From Tetragonia tetragonoides (Eukaryota; Streptophyta; Magnoliopsida; Caryophyllales; Aizoaceae), in assembly GCA_038025085.1 (NCBI GenBank), contig CM076146.1, forward strand, positions 45,709,336-45,773,335: a stretch of 64,000 nucleotides of DNA, written 5' to 3'. The notes under the pieces are model-generated. The model saw nothing but the letters and a program-made list of their open reading frames with translations, searched no databases and was not told the origin of the DNA. Below are positions 61,331 to 64,000 of this stretch, piece after piece. The number at the start of each line of letters is the position of its first letter. The stretch's first letter is position 1. The translations under genes and the position numbers were made by a program.

Positions 61331-61594
61331 TCACCAAGTGCCAAAGCTGCAACCAACATGCTCTTGGGTGATAAAAAGGAGACGATCTCGCATGACAGCC
61401 TTGGAAGGATACGATGGGATACAAAGGCGATAAAAGCATGTATGGGACGAGGGCAAGCGGTCATGGGACTCCAAGGATTTGTAGATGAATAAACGAGATG
61501 CCAAACCACGAAAACCCTCAAAAGGTAGATACTTCACTGATGTCCAAAAGAAGAGAAGCGTCTTCTTCTGCTCAGCATTCAATTCACCGAGAAC
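61331..61594 (-). CDS. UPL5: UPL5-type HECT E3 ubiquitin ligase, terminal exon (87 aa, rest outside or upstream)
   Basis: HECT ligases take ubiquitin onto a cysteine and pass it to substrates. This exon starts in frame after TTGCAG (61600-61595) with VLGELNAEQKKTLLFFWTSV and continues through KYLPFEGFRGLASRLFIYKS. It contains LPSSHTCFYRLCIPSYPS, where the Cys of HTCF is the expected catalytic residue, and ends EHVGCSFGTW then TGA. That C-terminus matches plant UPL5 and differs from the usual HECT end. The earlier exons (N-terminal part and most of HECT) are not found before 64000. They may lie beyond the window across an intron now carrying a dead LINE, or the copy may be a fragment. The exon itself is intact. 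Confidence 0.85.
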   Translation of the reverse strand, partial: VLGELNAEQKKTLLFFWTSVKYLPFEGFRGLASRLFIYKSLESHDRLPSSHTCFYRLCIPSYPSKAVMRDRLLFITQEHVGCSFGTW

Positions 61595-62339
61595 CTGCAA
61601 GGTTTCCCACATATCATAGTTATTTTAGTAGAAAACACAGCTTACAATACTCAGGAGTTTCATTAACTCATCTCAACTTTAAGCAACATCTGGGACTGTA
61701 AAAGCATGGATCAAGCATGTACTTCACTGGAGAGAAATTGTAAAGCTTCAAATGAACTAGGAAAAGTCAGAGAATAAAAAGGATTGTTGAACTTTTGACC
61801 AGTCATTTTTTTGTACAAATTTCTGAAGGATTCACTTTATATACAAACATCAGTTTACAATTTCAGAAGCTAACAGAACACACAAAATGGATTTGGTGAA
61901 ACTGTATACCAGAACTGCAGAAGAAATTTCTTGCCGTCTTAAACATTGTAAAGTATATAACATAGGATCCACCAACCTATGGTATGATGAATGATGATAC
62001 ATAATGTAGAATATTTATAAATAAAAGAAACACTAATATAGTAATATCTCATTTCATTTCCTTGCTATCTTAATATTTGTACTGAAGTTCAGCTAAAGAC
62101 TCTCTGTTTGCCCACAATCTTGTTATTTTCCGGAGTTTATGTCAAAACTCAAACTCCATTATATTCAGCATCTTTAAACCACTACCAAGCAAACAAATTA
62201 CCAAAAGATGCCCTAGCCTGCTTCCACTATTCTTTCCAAGGCTACCAAATACAATAGCCATCAATTAAGCCATTAAGGTGAAACTGGTACGTAAGAGGCA
62301 TTATAGCAAATTGATACCAGTGCACTTCGCCATGTTCCT
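61595..62339. other. probable intron of the UPL5-type gene
   Basis: No coding signal was recognised on either strand in this AT-rich stretch. Confidence 0.4.
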
Positions 62340-62451
62340 CTATGAGTTAACCTGCCAAACCTGCTGCTCAATTGTTAGTCTCCTAACTCTTTGAGTAAGA
62401 TTGGCAGTTGCTTGGGAAAGCCCTTGCACATAAGATAAGTGCCTCTCAAGA
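62340..62451 (-). CDS. possible orphan terminal exon, coiled-coil-like
   Basis: On the minus strand, after a candidate acceptor ATAAG, an open frame reads KCALERHLSYVQGLSQATAN then LTQRVRRLTIEQQVWQVNS and a TAG at 62342-62340. The composition (spaced Leu/Val, many Gln/Arg) looks like a real helical C-terminus and not random AT-rich translation. No family was recognised and no partner exon was found. It might be a fragment of a neighbouring gene or part of the decayed LINE region. Confidence 0.3.
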
Positions 62452-62479
62452 GCGCATTTCTTATGTTAGGCTCTTGATA

Positions 62480-63650
62480 CATGACATCTCACTGTCTTAT
62501 AAGTTATAAGGACTCGATTACGATTGAGATAGATGATGTTGAATCCATTGAACAGAAAGTCTCCTATGAATGGAAACAGCATTTTGACAATATTGTAGGA
62601 AAATTTGGGCACCAAACTGATACTTGTGGCAAAAATGTTGGGGTGAGCCTAAAAAAAACACTGATTATGCTCTTCAAGGACCTTAACCAAGGAGGAGGAG
62701 ACGGAAGAGAAATAAGCAATGGGTTGTAAGGGCAACCACAACCTGTACAGTAAGGCTGGAGCCGCTGGACAATAGCAATACAAGGCCCATCTCCTGCTAG
62801 AGATCAAGAGCCATGAAGATAGTGTTCTGGAACAAAAGACGCCTAGATAAGGCTTTTAAACAAAAGGAGGTGAGAAAGTTCATTTTGAAAAAATAAAGTT
62901 TCTATTATTACCTATTTATGGATTAAATGGGTCAACACTTATTACATAAACAATGATGATTTCTGGGGGATCTCTATACCCAATGAAGCAGCCTGGATTG
63001 TGAAGCAATTATTCCAAAATAGAAAAACTCTGAAGAACACATGCAGAGTAACTCTTACTCTATTGGAGGCAGAGCAAGCTCAACAGCAACATGAGAGACA
63101 GAAATGGGCTGGTGTTGTGTGGGGCCCTAAATGTACTCCCTATTTGCTAGCTTGCAGTGTTGCACAGGCTGCCTACATGGGAGAGATTGAATATGTTTGG
63201 GCTGCAGGGCACTGGAAGACGCTCACTTTGTGAAAATGCTGAAGACAGTCAAAACCACATACTGTTTGATTGTAAATACTCAACAGAAATTCTTAGGAAA
63301 GTTCTGAAATGGCGTGGCAGCAGTTGCAGAGATGCTATGGGTAAAAAATTCTGTCTTTTATGATTGAAAAGCATAAAAGAAAGAATCCACCTGCTTTAAT
63401 TGCAAAAGCGTCCTTCAATGATGCGGTGTACCACTAATGGCTTGAGCGATATGCAAGGATTTCAGCAATAAGGGGAGGACAACCAGTGATCTCATTAAAC
63501 AGATCACTGAAGAGATTCATGTAAGAGGTGAGTTTAGTCAAGTGAGAGGAGTTGCAGTTTACCTTCAACAATCCTACATCTTTTTTCCTTAGATTAGTGA
63601 TTGTTTTGTAGCATTGTTTTAATTGCTTGGCTGAAGGATTTGGTGATGTC
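62480..63650 (+). mobile_element. decayed LINE with internal deletion
   Basis: Pieces of a plant LINE occur in order on the plus strand. First is a gag-like stretch with a damaged zinc knuckle (VGKFGHQTDTCGKN, about 62590-62630). Next is the start of ORF2 at the ATG at 62814 (MKIVFWNKRRLDKAFKQKEV), typical of the endonuclease domain, which is soon stopped. It then jumps to the region just before the zinc-binding domain (LWIKWVNTYYINNDDFWG, about 62925). Last is zf-RVT in a shifted frame (RLPTWERLNMFGLQGTG, CENAEDSQNHILFDCKYSTE, about 63165-63300). Almost all of the endonuclease and the whole reverse transcriptase are missing. Several stops and frameshifts are present. Confidence 0.8.
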
Positions 63651-63892
63651 AAGGCCTCAAGGGGATGTTGCTGCAGATTTTGTACTAAGTTCCTAGAAGG
63701 TGTGTGTTATTTTGGTGCGATAACGCATATAGCAAACAGCGTCATAGCTCCCACAATGTACTTGCCCCATGTGTTTTATTATTCCTATGGAACACTTGGA
63801 GCTGTAATGCCTATCATTTTAGAATTAGTAACATTACTATTACTTTGCCCCAAAAAAATTATGGAACTTTATGCCTTCATGCAGCATTAGTA

Positions 63893-63985
63893 CTACAACC
63901 CAAGATGTATCCTGCCGAGGGCGGGGTCTAAGAGGGTCCAGATGTACACAGCAGCCTTACCTGATAGACCCACGAAACAATTTTG
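63893..63985 (+). mobile_element. possible Au-like SINE fragment
   Basis: GGGTCCAGATGTACACAGCA then GCCTTACCTGATAG resembles the conserved 3' region of the plant Au SINE family (GGTCGGATGTACGCAGCCTTACC-like, from memory). No tRNA-like head or target duplication could be assigned at the window edge. Confidence 0.4.
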
Positions 63986-64000
63986 AATTTTTTAAAACAG

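Overview
This window is nuclear DNA of a flowering plant, most likely a core eudicot. Its genes have GT-AG introns and plant-specific products: a Rho GDI with the plant acidic N-terminus, a chloroplast-targeted Gly-rich membrane protein, a DEK_C/SWIB protein, a plant wax synthase and a Hev b 5-like acidic protein. The non-coding DNA is full of plant transposon relics. AT-rich spacers and the style of the F-box and SINE sequences would fit a Caryophyllales genome such as Amaranthaceae, but that is only an impression. No prokaryotic, viral or CRISPR feature was seen.

Layout. (1) 1-12 kb: an hAT element end, then an interleaved cluster of F-box and wax-synthase (MBOAT-like) sequences. These are a 5'-truncated F-box relic, a broken wax-synthase copy, two damaged F-box copies and one intact wax synthase at 9550-10728. 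(2) 12.5-40 kb: the gene-rich part. It holds five genes whose complete exon chains I could rebuild in frame: RhoGDI (-, 251 aa), a plastid membrane protein (-, 198 aa), a DEK_C/double-SWIB protein (+, 372 aa), an NTF2-like plastid/membrane protein (-, 294 aa) and EMC3 (+, 246 aa). Their introns hold MITEs, a LINE with a long target duplication, and local duplications. (3) 41-53 kb: two adjacent PIF/Harbinger-type MITEs, then about 10 kb of a ~312-bp satellite in two blocks. The satellite was later invaded by an hAT element and by a TG...CA element. (4) 53-58 kb: AT-rich DNA with nested SINE, LINE and MITE insertions. (5) 59-64 kb: a Hev b 5-like gene, the terminal HECT exon of a UPL5-type ubiquitin ligase on the minus strand, and a decayed LINE.

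The genes do not form one pathway. RhoGDI (ROP GTPase control), EMC3 (ER insertase complex), the SWIB protein (chromatin), the plastid proteins and UPL5 are separate housekeeping or regulatory functions. The NTF2-like gene and EMC3 are divergently arranged and share about 1 kb of spacer.

The most unusual pattern is that at least seven MITE-like elements, belonging to both PIF/Harbinger (TWA duplication) and hAT (8-bp duplication) types, have interiors built almost wholly from iterated 5-8 bp words. Boundaries of six of them are supported by target-site duplications that can be read directly.
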